Positions 7,701 through 14,149 of a stretch of DNA of 22,751 nucleotides are shown here, in pieces. Source of the DNA: a virus; IMG/VR virus record IMGVR_UViG_3300024999_000420, positions 1-22,751 of that record; one strand, 5' to 3'. The number at the start of each line of letters is the position of its first letter. Position 1 is the first letter of the stretch. The notes under the pieces were generated by a model. It had not been told where the DNA came from and ran no database searches. It was given only the letters and a program-made list of their open reading frames with translations. Both the position numbers and the translations under genes were made by a program.

Positions 7701-10557
7701 TGCAAATCATAATTCTGCTCGATACTTAAAACTTAACAAAAAGAATATTAGTGCAAGTGGAGTTTCTGGAACTGGATTAATGTTGACAGTAATTAGTAGA
7801 GAAGATTTGTCTATTATTTTTACGCAATTATATGATACTTATAATTCTAATGAAGCAGATAGAAATTTATTAGCAACAAAATTAAATTCATTAGATAATA
7901 CAGTAATTGTAACATTAACCTCCTATAATTCTATAGGATGGAATCAAAATCTACTAAACGCAATGATTAGATGTGGAGGGACTGGAACAGATACAGGAAC
8001 AGGTAGATTCCCTTTTGCTTTTGTGGGTATTCCTAAATTATTTAAAGGAACGGCATTAGAAGTATTTTATGATACTGGTAAAAAAGCACCATATGCTGAT
8101 ATAAATACAAAAATAGTAGATGGTACTCCTCAAGGAATTGCTGTTGGAACAACATTAATTTCAGCAGAAGCAACTTTAGCAGTCCAAGTAGCAAAAGCAA
8201 ATAGAGATATAGTTATGGTAGATATTACAAAAGTTGCTAGTAATACAACTGTTACATCAAAAGAAAAGAAAACAGTAAAAAGTTATTGGGATGCAATTGT
8301 AAGTGAAAAAAATACAGTAGAAATGCAAGCAGATTATTGGAATACTCCTACTTATCCTACTGTTGCAACACTTTTATCAAATTATCAAACTGCCTATTCT
8401 AATTTAAATTCTTATATTAGTCCTATATTAGTTGATTTAACTTCAAGTTCTACAATTGTTAGTGCTACATTTATTAATTATTTTACATTGTATTATACTA
8501 ATAAAATTGCATTGCTTGAAGAATTAATGGTTATTGCAAGAGATTATGTAGGAGAATCAATATCTGGATTAGCAGAAGCAATTATTGCATTAGGATTAAA
8601 AATAACTAGTTCATTTAATACTTTTACAATAAGCGTAGAAGATTCTATTATACTTGGGACTGATTTAGCTTTAGTAATTGAAGAATCTAGACCATTGACT
8701 GATCTTGCTGCAAAAGTAGGATTAAGTGATATAAGTCCTAATGAGAAAACAAATTATCAAACTGCTTTAAATTCATTACAAACTGAGTTAAATAATTGGA
8801 TTAATTTGTCAGTACCTAAGTCAATAACTGCACCTCAAATTGGAGTTATTCAAACATTGTATGATAGTTTACAAACTACGAAAACAGCACTTATTGCAAA
8901 AGTATCTACATTAGAAATTGATAATTCTAAACCAAATGCAATTATAGCAACATCTTTAAAATTATTTGCTGATACTTTGTATAATGCAGATAATAGTGGA
9001 TTTCAGAATCAAAGTGTGGATGGCAAAATTGAATGTTATTTTTATGGTTATGCTCCATTGTTGACTAATCTTCCAAGCATTGAATGGGATACTAGTACAA
9101 TTAAAGGATATCATGTAGGCGATTTATTTTATGATGTAGTTGAAGGGAACGCTTATAGATTTTCTTCTTCATACTTATGGGATTTAATTGATAATGTAGA
9201 TGTAATCAAAGTATTATCAGATTCTTCAAGAGCACAAGGATCATTGGATTCAGAATTAAGAATATTTGTAGGAACTCCTCAACCTCCTTATAATGTTCAA
9301 GATTTGTGGAGACAACAATCTAATGGCGATTTTAAGATTTGTATAGTTGAAAGATTGACCGGAAGTTATGTTGATTCAGATTGGATTTATTATACTGAAT
9401 ATACAGATGATGTTGCAGCAAATATTGCAAAAGCATTAGCGAATAAGGCAAAAACAGATGCTATTTTAGCATTAGAAGAATTAGCTGATATCTCTGATGG
9501 GGGGAAAATAACAAAAAGTGAAAAGACAAAATTAAAACCAATATGGGATACTATTGTTGTAGAAAAAATAAATTATGATGCAAGAGTATTATTGTATCCG
9601 TCAACAGAAATGACATCTTTTTATAATATATATGATAATGCTTATGATGCAGTTTATACTTATCTTTTTGTAACAGTTCTTCCTAATAATACTAGTAATC
9701 CAACACCAATTTTAGTTGATTTAACAAAAACAACAAATATAGATAGAGAAGAATTTGATAATAAGTTTAAAGATTATTATGCATCGAGAGAAGATTTATC
9801 ACAATTTATTGCAACATCTGCTAAATTATATGCAGATACTAAAGCGTCTTATATGCATATTGCTTATGCTTCCAATAGCACCGGAACATCTGGGTTTAGT
9901 TTCAGTAGCGGGACATATATAGGTATTTATTCTGATGCCATCCCAACCGCATCTATAGATCCAATAAAATATGTATGGAGTAAAATTGTTGGAACAGATG
10001 GTATTCAGGGGCCAACAGGAGCAAATGGTTCTAGTTCATATTTGCATATTAAATATTCTAATAATGGAGGTTCAACATTTACAGAAAATAATGGAGAAGA
10101 TCCTGGTACTTATATAGGAACATACACAGATTTTTATTATTTAGATTCATCATCTACTACTTCCTACACTTGGGCAAAAATACAAGATACTCAAGCAATG
10201 GATTTATTAACCGATTATTCTGATGATAGTAAACTTACTCCATTTGAGAAAAAATTTATAAGTAAAGAGTGGGATATTATATTTTCTGAATATCCTCAGA
10301 TTATAAATCAAACATTTTATACTGATGAAGGGTTCGATATAGCAATTGGTGGATCAGTAACATATGCATCTAATTATTACACACCCGCCTATAATGCATT
10401 AGCTAGTTATGTGGCTACTCTTTCGTTATCTGTATTAAATACAACAACTATAAATAGAAATGATTTTAATACCTATTTTCATGATTACTATGCTACTAAA
10501 GCTAATTTACTGTATTTAATTAGTAATGGTGGAATAATAATCATGACGACACCTTAA
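4744..10557 (+). CDS. Giant tail-tip protein (Tal/gp18-like) with repeated modules and an ILEI-like domain
   Basis: Starts at TTG 4744 after AGGAAGGTG (4729-4737); no better in-frame ATG is near. Residues 1-530 resemble the gp18/Tal tail-tip core that caps the tube below Dit, with a coiled coil around 320-400 holding a duplicated DNKQIEI heptad. Residues 565-970 hold three copies of an acidic helical module (Y-I-T-x-x-E-S, A-E-S-E-D, NY-x-x-A-L, W-I) and a divergent fourth lies at about 1274-1405. Residues 976-1119 match the ILEI/FAM3 (PANDER-like) domain. A second module, with WD-x-I-x-x-E-K and F-x-x-x-F-x-x-YY, occurs at about 1159, 1579 and 1819. Residues 1420-1556 are the fibre segment with KIECYFYGYAP, HVGDLFYD and DLWRQQSNGDF. 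Two Y-x-H-I-x-Y units near 1703 and 1764 flank the collagen-like GIQGPTGANG. No peptidase motif was seen. Probably adsorption and sugar binding at the tail tip. A strong terminator follows. Confidence 0.85.
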   Translation: MFIDIDLTKTPQRPKLYLCKPNKTIIASLNEHYRASLKLNLTTLNELMFELPYKLDINHEIQHNKHCDQIKNRFLIKLILGEYTEFFIINNPSQNADDNVDFLQVNCYSLEYELKDKNIRSYKVDAVKLSEVMNGFSRDTTTVVDGISTTVTTNTDGILKETVWSLGEYPTELDSVYRSFEVSVKTKLDFILEVAEKFNLIAKFDSNLRKINFYTIDNVGINKGLRISDKRYLRTIVQNIDTETFCTRLKLYGKDGLTINSISPTGTSYIENYSYFLFPFQRDENTREVIFSSDYMSDELCHKILDYQLLLTQNRDSFPALLLTLTTKQTEMTILVNEMTVFTDAMKIIDNNIATADGSKKTIYISQKVEQQVLIDNKQIEIDNKQIEIDSVNNQITEIQTTLSYEAYFASTPELLLELQMSYQIEKDWTNQSLISPEDLYFYGLDEMEKRKNPTTIIQINMVNFLEILEEQLNWNKINLGDSISIIHKQLGIDLTARIIEVTYDFENYEIQLTISNVKSKNSKLSDILYQTTSVVDIIDISKLKWDKSQDNATEYIDQQIQEMNGTLLNLGIDIERFGNDGYITKDESQALKLTLEQAIAESEDILIIAEELEITTEADNYDNALDALTLELMTKWIGTTENPLTYPIVVTIEERNIIIGLFKDVENKKSILINAIGKARQDDGKRYVESQIAELNTALSDFQIQVNTYINAKEITEEQSDALELSKVAVQDESGDIIAIADGLLAIIGEDNILYNGLEEAKDDYYKIGTTPSGAIVTALNSVSDWLNKDSSDYPITIKPSKGVDINKKLKIAETKKNILTALITQVQIDNELTLVDQQLFEVSVAITSMQMDIKTFAKDNYITYDESVSLKASFDKILAESEDVINIANSLTVSSELINNYQNSLTGTVALNGVDGLQVELAKWVDLPLLSYAGKGLKIKSSERKLFLKKFDLVMSTKLALNNAINLLTAEYSIDGELSIRGTGANHNSARYLKLNKKNISASGVSGTGLMLTVISREDLSIIFTQLYDTYNSNEADRNLLATKLNSLDNTVIVTLTSYNSIGWNQNLLNAMIRCGGTGTDTGTGRFPFAFVGIPKLFKGTALEVFYDTGKKAPYADINTKIVDGTPQGIAVGTTLISAEATLAVQVAKANRDIVMVDITKVASNTTVTSKEKKTVKSYWDAIVSEKNTVEMQADYWNTPTYPTVATLLSNYQTAYSNLNSYISPILVDLTSSSTIVSATFINYFTLYYTNKIALLEELMVIARDYVGESISGLAEAIIALGLKITSSFNTFTISVEDSIILGTDLALVIEESRPLTDLAAKVGLSDISPNEKTNYQTALNSLQTELNNWINLSVPKSITAPQIGVIQTLYDSLQTTKTALIAKVSTLEIDNSKPNAIIATSLKLFADTLYNADNSGFQNQSVDGKIECYFYGYAPLLTNLPSIEWDTSTIKGYHVGDLFYDVVEGNAYRFSSSYLWDLIDNVDVIKVLSDSSRAQGSLDSELRIFVGTPQPPYNVQDLWRQQSNGDFKICIVERLTGSYVDSDWIYYTEYTDDVAANIAKALANKAKTDAILALEELADISDGGKITKSEKTKLKPIWDTIVVEKINYDARVLLYPSTEMTSFYNIYDNAYDAVYTYLFVTVLPNNTSNPTPILVDLTKTTNIDREEFDNKFKDYYASREDLSQFIATSAKLYADTKASYMHIAYASNSTGTSGFSFSSGTYIGIYSDAIPTASIDPIKYVWSKIVGTDGIQGPTGANGSSSYLHIKYSNNGGSTFTENNGEDPGTYIGTYTDFYYLDSSSTTSYTWAKIQDTQAMDLLTDYSDDSKLTPFEKKFISKEWDIIFSEYPQIINQTFYTDEGFDIAIGGSVTYASNYYTPAYNALASYVATLSLSVLNTTTINRNDFNTYFHDYYATKANLLYLISNGGIIIMTTP
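5869..5910 (+). repeat. Tandem 21-bp duplication in the tail-tip coiled coil
   Basis: Two adjacent 21-bp copies (5869-5889, 5890-5910) differ at one base and encode the heptad DNKQIEI twice (residues 376-389). This is a recent in-frame slippage or duplication that lengthens a coiled coil by exactly one heptad. Confidence 0.9.
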
Positions 10558-10615
10558 TTTTATTATTGGTTATTTTTACGGTATTTTTGTGTTGAGATTT
10601 ATAAATTAATATTTT

Positions 10616-10658
10616 ACAAAAAGAGAAAATGATTCTTAAAATTTCTCTTTTTGTATTG
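10616..10658 (+). terminator. Intrinsic terminator after the tail-tip gene
   Basis: A 13-bp perfect stem, ACAAAAAGAGAAA (10616-10628) with its complement (10642-10654), encloses a 13-base loop, and its 3' arm holds the T-run. It marks the left border of the accessory island. Confidence 0.85.
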
Positions 10659-10722
10659 CTTTACCAAATCAATCCCATCTACTTGATTATCAATAAATAA
10701 AAATATTCTATTAATATTATAG

Positions 10723-10751
10723 TTGCAATTACCTTCTCTTTGATATATAAT
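10723..10751 (+). promoter_or_regulatory. Sigma-A-type promoter for the secreted LRR gene
   Basis: TTGCAA (10723-10728), 17-base spacer, TATAAT (10746-10751), about 35 bases before the ATG. An AT-rich 19-mer, ATCAATAAATAAAAATATT (10689-10707), lies just upstream and recurs next to another promoter at 12324. The gene can therefore be transcribed on its own, for example in a lysogen. Confidence 0.75.
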
Positions 10752-10786
10752 AATAATTACATAATAATACAGAGGAGGGAATTAAT

Positions 10787-11731
10787 ATGAAAAAATTATT
10801 TATCACTATTGCATTGTCTATGTCTCTACTGTCTGTGACAGCATTACCGTCATTGGCTTCTGAGGTTAGTTTTAGTAAAATAGACAATAGCTCTGTTGCA
10901 ACGCAAACTATAAAACCATTAAAAATAACTCTAAATAAGAAAGCCATATCAATAAATGTTGGATCAACAGAAATATTAACTCCTACTATAACCCCTACTA
11001 CAGCAACAAATCAATTAGTCACATGGAAATCAAGCAATAAATCAATTGCTACTGTAGATTCCGTAACAGGAGAAGTCAAAGGAGTTAAAGCAGGAAAAGC
11101 AACTATCACGGTTACAACAGTTGATGGTAAAAAGACAGATAAATGTATAGTAAATATATTGCCAAATATTTCTCCAATTACTTTTAAAGACATTAATTTT
11201 GAAAATGCAATAAGAAAAACTCTAAATAAACCAACAGGTGATATTACTGAATCTGATGTACAGAAAATTACTAAATTATATGTACATGAATTAAAATCAA
11301 TCAAAAATATTAGTGGAATAGAATATTTTACAAATCTAAGAGAATTTAGTTTAACTGATTCTTCAGTTAGTGATATTAGTTCATTATCAGGATTAACAAA
11401 ATTAAGGAAATTATCTTTACCAAATAATGAAATTGTAGATATTGCACCAATAAAAGGATTGACAAATTTAATATTTCTTGATCTTAAAAATTCATCATTG
11501 GAATATATTGGACAACATAAAAATCGCATTAGTGATTTAGAATCATTGTCTGAATTAAAGAATTTGAAGAATCTTTGTATATCTTCAGATTATATTTATG
11601 ATTATAAGCCATTAGGAAGTTTAAGTGGATTAAAGACTTTATATTTAACTGGTAGTCCAGTAAGTGATTATTATAGGAATGTTTTGAAGGAATTATTACC
11701 GGATTGTAGTATTTTATTCGTGTTGATTTAG
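10787..11731 (+). CDS. Secreted Big_2 plus leucine-rich-repeat protein (moron candidate)
   Basis: Start ATG follows GAGGAGGG. Residues 1-25 are a clear signal peptide: MKKLF, a hydrophobic core, then a likely cleavage after LPSLA-S. Residues about 44-125 form a bacterial Ig-like (Big_2) domain, with the hallmark W-K-S-S-N-K-S-I-A-T-V-D and G-x-A-T-I-T-V. Residues about 130-305 are internalin-like leucine-rich repeats, with units such as LTKLRKLSLPNNEIVDIAPI and LKNLKNLCISSDYI. No LPxTG anchor or C-terminal membrane segment is visible, so the product is probably secreted or held by the Big_2 domain. It has its own promoter and terminator and sits between two tail genes, the usual arrangement of a lysogenic-conversion (moron) gene. 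Binding partner is unknown; LRR proteins of this type often bind host proteins or cell-surface ligands. A virion role is possible but the signal peptide argues against it. Confidence 0.85.
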   Translation: MKKLFITIALSMSLLSVTALPSLASEVSFSKIDNSSVATQTIKPLKITLNKKAISINVGSTEILTPTITPTTATNQLVTWKSSNKSIATVDSVTGEVKGVKAGKATITVTTVDGKKTDKCIVNILPNISPITFKDINFENAIRKTLNKPTGDITESDVQKITKLYVHELKSIKNISGIEYFTNLREFSLTDSSVSDISSLSGLTKLRKLSLPNNEIVDIAPIKGLTNLIFLDLKNSSLEYIGQHKNRISDLESLSELKNLKNLCISSDYIYDYKPLGSLSGLKTLYLTGSPVSDYYRNVLKELLPDCSILFVLI

Positions 11732-11771
11732 TTTTTGTTGTTGTGGAATATGGTGGTAAATATGGGTAAAG

Positions 11772-11797
11772 AAAAGACCTGATTATAGGTCTTTTTC
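11772..11797 (+). terminator. Intrinsic terminator after the LRR gene
   Basis: AAAAGACCT (11772-11780) pairs with AGGTCTTTT (11787-11795) around loop GATTAT, followed by more T. The peptide gene begins only about 35 bases later with no evident promoter between, so it may rely on read-through here. Confidence 0.85.
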
Positions 11798-11813
11798 TCT
11801 TTGTAAAAATATT

Positions 11814-11827
11814 AGAAAGGAGGTGAT
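11814..11827 (+). promoter_or_regulatory. Near-maximal Shine-Dalgarno of the 41-residue peptide gene
   Basis: TAGAAAGGAGGTGAT (11813-11827) matches the complement of the Bacillota 16S rRNA 3' end over 15 bases, far longer than any other site in this window. It ends five bases before the ATG. Very high translation of the small peptide is expected. Confidence 0.8.
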
Positions 11828-11832
11828 ATAAA

Positions 11833-11958
11833 ATGACAGATAATAAAAAAGAAACTGCTCAAAATGAACAGTCTAAAATTGATATTTTTAAGTATTCATG
11901 GGGCAAAATTGAACAACAAAGTGTAATTGATATTAATAAATATTCTTGGAATAAATAA
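11833..11958 (+). CDS. 41-residue peptide with duplicated IDIxKYSWxK motif, function unknown
   Basis: A small gene of 41 residues with an exceptionally complementary Shine-Dalgarno. The N-terminal 14 residues are polar and charged (MTDNKKET...). The remainder contains two copies of one motif, IDIFKYSWGK (residues 16-25) and IDINKYSWNK (residues 32-41), spaced 16 residues apart, the second ending the protein. There is no signal peptide, membrane segment or cysteine. A polar leader followed by a repeated short aromatic motif is a pattern of some modified-peptide precursors and peptide signals, but no modification enzyme or exporter is visible nearby, so that is only a possibility. It could equally be a small binding or inhibitor peptide. 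It lies between the secreted LRR gene and a convergent zinc-ribbon gene whose stop is two bases away. I do not recognise the family. Confidence 0.7.
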   Translation: MTDNKKETAQNEQSKIDIFKYSWGKIEQQSVIDINKYSWNK

Positions 11959-11960
11959 AA

Positions 11961-12167
11961 TTAATTTTCTTTAAACAACATTACATAATTACATTTATCA
12001 CAAATAATAGGAATTACTGCTAATACTTTTGTAGCATCTGGAATAAACTTGCCATTTTTATCTTTGTTTGCAGAAGTTAGAATAGCATATGGAGTTCCAT
12101 CTCCTGCTAAAGCTCCAAATGTATTGTTTCCACAGTTAGGACAATGGTTTGTTTTAGGTAGATTCAA
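11961..12167 (-). CDS. Small zinc-ribbon protein, only minus-strand gene
   Basis: 68 residues from a TTG start, preceded on the minus strand by AAAGGAGGAAATT, a good ribosome-binding site. Two CxxC knuckles (CPNC at 9-12 and CDKC at 56-59) make a zinc ribbon, separated by about 43 residues including GALAGDGTPYAILTSA and a hydrophobic VLAVIPIIC strand. The sequence is short and has no catalytic signature; a DNA-, RNA- or protein-binding role is possible. It runs against the late genes and converges on the 41-residue peptide gene, the two stops being two bases apart, so their transcripts would overlap at the 3' ends. A minus-strand gene in a late operon is typical of genes expressed in lysogens. 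No convincing promoter was identified upstream of it. Confidence 0.75.
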   Translation of the reverse strand: MNLPKTNHCPNCGNNTFGALAGDGTPYAILTSANKDKNGKFIPDATKVLAVIPIICDKCNYVMLFKEN

Positions 12168-12264
12168 TTTAATTTCCTCCTTTCTTTAGTTTATAGTTTA
12201 TCATATGTTATGGGTAAGAAAGATTTATTCGACAATATATGCCATAAATAGTTATTATTTGTTT

Positions 12265-12300
12265 GAGGAGAATTGATAATTTAGATTCTCCTCCTTTATT
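12265..12300 (+). terminator. Hairpin upstream of the HTH gene promoters
   Basis: GAGGAGAAT (12265-12273) pairs perfectly with ATTCTCCTC (12285-12293), followed by CTTTATTTATT. It probably stops plus-strand transcripts that run through the peptide gene and antisense to the zinc-ribbon gene. The T-run is broken, so efficiency is uncertain. Confidence 0.5.
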
Positions 12301-12341
12301 TATTATGAATATGAATTTTGTAAATCAATAAATAAAAATAT

Positions 12342-12371
12342 TTGACAGCTCATATATAATAGTGATATAAT
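12342..12371 (+). promoter_or_regulatory. Consensus sigma-A promoter P1 upstream of the HTH gene
   Basis: TTGACA (12342-12347), 18-base spacer, TATAAT (12366-12371). The AT-rich 19-mer shared with the LRR promoter region ends at the first T of the -35 box (12324-12342), where an UP element or regulator could act. Confidence 0.75.
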
Positions 12372-12416
12372 ATTTTATAAGGTTGTTTCAATTGTCTCCT
12401 ATACATATGCTTAGAC

Positions 12417-12447
12417 TTGGCATGTGAGATTATGATTGTGGTATAAT
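12417..12447 (+). promoter_or_regulatory. Second promoter P2, extended -10 type, for the HTH gene
   Basis: TGGTATAAT (12439-12447) is a perfect extended -10; TTGGCA (12417-12422) is a possible -35 with a 19-base spacer. It lies about 19 bases before the ATG, so the 5' leader would be very short. With P1 this gives tandem promoters for a regulator gene. Confidence 0.6.
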
Positions 12448-12465
12448 ATATAGGAGAAGGGATTG

Positions 12466-12708
12466 ATGGTTGTGGATATGAAAAAAGCAATAGTTAAAAA
12501 TAGATTAAAAGAAATTTTAAGAGAAAAAGGCATCAAGCAATCGTGGCTTGCTGAACAAGTTGGTTTGCATAGGGGTACATTAAATAATGTAATTTCCAAT
12601 AAATACAATACGAGTACAGAAATTGTGATGAAGATTGCATTTATTCTTAATATGAAAATAGATGATATTTTCTATTTAGAAGAAGAAGATAAATACGATG
12701 GGGAATAA
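12466..12708 (+). CDS. Cro/C1-type (Xre family) helix-turn-helix regulator
   Basis: About 80 residues. ATG 12466 is preferred (GGAG at 12453-12456); a TTG one codon earlier and an ATG at 12478 are alternatives. The core is one HTH_3-type domain: NRLKEILREKGIKQSWLAEQ, VGLHRGTLNNVISNK, then NTSTEIVMKIAFILNMKIDDIF. The helix-turn-helix is Q-S-W-L-A-E-Q-V-G-L-H-R-G-T-L-N-N-V. A short acidic tail (LEEEDKYDGE) follows. Single-domain proteins of this kind act as Cro-like repressors or small operon regulators and bind DNA as dimers. It is driven by two overlapping promoter regions, consistent with autoregulation. Together with the downstream antirepressor it suggests a local control circuit for the island. 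Its operator was not identified, and whether it is the phage's main repressor or a local one cannot be judged. Confidence 0.88.
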   Translation: MVVDMKKAIVKNRLKEILREKGIKQSWLAEQVGLHRGTLNNVISNKYNTSTEIVMKIAFILNMKIDDIFYLEEEDKYDGE

Positions 12709-12741
12709 TTTATTCCAGTTGTATATTTCTTTAATATTGTA

Positions 12742-12770
12742 TTGACATTTACAACATTCTCCTGTACAAT
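12742..12770 (+). promoter_or_regulatory. Consensus promoter for the zinc-finger/antirepressor pair
   Basis: TTGACA (12742-12747), 17-base spacer, TACAAT (12765-12770), 60 bases before the ATG at 12830. Five of six -10 bases and all six -35 bases match the sigma-A consensus. Confidence 0.8.
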
Positions 12771-12829
12771 AACAAATGTAAGGTTTCTTAAAGAGCCTTA
12801 ATATTTGGAAGAGTAGAGGAGTTTTTGTA

Positions 12830-13312
12830 ATGAGTATGAGAGAAATTAATGTTCAAGAGATGCTTGGTTTAATGGATTCATTTAAAGGTAGGAAAATAGA
12901 GGTTGATTTATCACCAATTAGATCAAGTAATACATACCACTGGTTTAATGCTGAATTATTGAGAGATACTGTAATATTTTCTGATATGGACAACAATCAT
13001 CCTCAAGAGTTGAGATTCTTCAAAGACGATATACTTGATATTGATTATGTAGATGGAGAGAATGTCTTTAAAAGTGTTTTTACAATTAATATGAAAGATA
13101 ATACTCAAATTCAACTTTGTGTCTATGAATTGCCTGTAAGATGCTTTAGATGCGGTAGAATAGTTAATCTTAATCCTATGGAAAATGTGTGGGAGATTAA
13201 TGGAACAGGTGGATATGGTAGTCATTTTGATAATGAAAGGTTGAATATTAAAGTTTGTGATGATTGTCTTTATGAAATGATCGGCGACAAAGTTGGTGAA
13301 CTTTGTGAATGA
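12830..13312 (+). CDS. Zinc-finger phage protein of unknown function
   Basis: 160 residues, start supported by GAGGAG about nine bases upstream. The N-terminal 95 residues look like a mixed alpha/beta domain (IEVDLSPIRSSNTYHWFNAE and a KDDILDIDYVDGENVF segment) without a family I recognise. Residues about 103-155 hold a four-cysteine zinc site, CFRCGR and CDDCL, around the segment WEINGTGGYGSHFDNE. A Y-G-S-x-F-D block between two CxxC pairs is a recurrent pattern in small phage and plasmid proteins of Bacillota. The gene has its own promoter. Its last 20 bases overlap the start of the antirepressor gene, so the two are cotranscribed and probably translationally coupled. That coupling suggests a joint regulatory job, but no direct evidence is visible. 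Confidence 0.78.
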   Translation: MSMREINVQEMLGLMDSFKGRKIEVDLSPIRSSNTYHWFNAELLRDTVIFSDMDNNHPQELRFFKDDILDIDYVDGENVFKSVFTINMKDNTQIQLCVYELPVRCFRCGRIVNLNPMENVWEINGTGGYGSHFDNERLNIKVCDDCLYEMIGDKVGELCE

Positions 13313-14018
13313 TTTAGTTTTGTTTAGAAAAGAAAATTTCAGTGGTATTGAATGTGATTTATGGAAAGATGATAATGATGATATTTTTATGACAAGCGAA
13401 CAATTAGGAATGGTTCTTGGATATAGTAATCCAAGGAAAGGAATTAATACACTCGTAACAAGAAATCCGTATCTTAGAAAAATAGATTTTTCTTCAGGTG
13501 TCACCATGAAGTCGGAAGCAGGAGATCGTGAAACAAGAGTATTTAATGAAGATGGAATTTATGAAGTTGCATTACTTGCAGGAACAGAAAAAGCAAAAGA
13601 ATTTCGTTCATGGGTTAGAAAAATCCTAAAAGGACTTCGTAAAGGTGAACTAGAATTATTGAGAAAACAAATCGAAGAAGATAAACCTAAAATTTTATTA
13701 TATGAACAAGCAATGTCTTCTAAAACAAATAAGACTATGATGATTGTTGCTAAAGAGTTGAAAATTTCTGGTGGAAGGAATAAGCTATTTAGTTTTCTTC
13801 GTTCTGAAGGAATTCTTATGTCAGGTAAAGGAAAACAGAACATTCCTCGACAACAGTTCATTGATGCAAAATATTTTGAAGTGATAATTAAATTAAAGAT
13901 TATTAATGGAGAAGTTGTGGATATTCCTGTGACATTGGTAACTCCTAAAGGAATGGATTATATATTGAAACGGCTAGAAAAGAGCAAAGAAAAAGGCTTG
14001 CTGAAACAAGCCAATTAA
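13293..14018 (+). CDS. Bro-N / KilAC-type phage antirepressor
   Basis: 241 residues from TTG 13293; GTG at 13296 and 13305 are also possible, and no strong ribosome-binding site favours one, as expected for a coupled gene overlapping its neighbour by 20 bases. Residues about 10-120 form a Bro-N domain: DIFMTSEQLGMVLGYSNPRK, then RVFNEDGIYEVALLAGTEKA and EFRSWVRKILKGLRKGE. Residues about 125-235 form the ANT/KilAC C-terminal domain (MIVAKELKISGGRNKLFSFL, R-S-E-G-I-L, VTPKGMDYILKRL). Proteins with this architecture bind DNA or phage repressors and can relieve repression, promoting lytic growth or acting on superinfection. Such genes usually sit near the lysis-lysogeny switch; finding one between tail genes is unusual. 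A GGCTTG-CTGAAA-CAAGCC hairpin (13995-14012) lies at the end of the coding region. Confidence 0.9.
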   Translation: MVNFVNDLVLFRKENFSGIECDLWKDDNDDIFMTSEQLGMVLGYSNPRKGINTLVTRNPYLRKIDFSSGVTMKSEAGDRETRVFNEDGIYEVALLAGTEKAKEFRSWVRKILKGLRKGELELLRKQIEEDKPKILLYEQAMSSKTNKTMMIVAKELKISGGRNKLFSFLRSEGILMSGKGKQNIPRQQFIDAKYFEVIIKLKIINGEVVDIPVTLVTPKGMDYILKRLEKSKEKGLLKQAN

Positions 14019-14063
14019 AAATGTATAAATAACTCATGCAGTAAGATTATATCATACCAAAAG

Positions 14064-14096
14064 AAAAGAATCCATAGCAATGTGGGTTCTTTTTGC
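14064..14096 (+). terminator. Intrinsic terminator after the antirepressor gene
   Basis: An 11-bp stem with one G-U pair (14064-14074 with 14083-14093) and an eight-base loop ends in a T-run. It is flanked by an outer inverted repeat, TCATGCA (14034-14040) and TGCATGA (14094-14100). Confidence 0.7.
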
Positions 14097-14149
14097 ATGA
14101 AAATTAATAAATTAATTATAAAAATTAATAAATAATATATCAATGTTTA

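Noticed and set aside
11011-11529. Minus-strand 172-residue open frame opposite the LRR gene
   Set aside because: Antisense shadow of a gene with clear signal peptide and repeat structure.
12956-13507. Minus-strand 183-residue open frame across the zinc-finger and antirepressor genes
   Set aside because: It lies antisense to two well-supported genes, has no ribosome-binding site and no recognisable domain.
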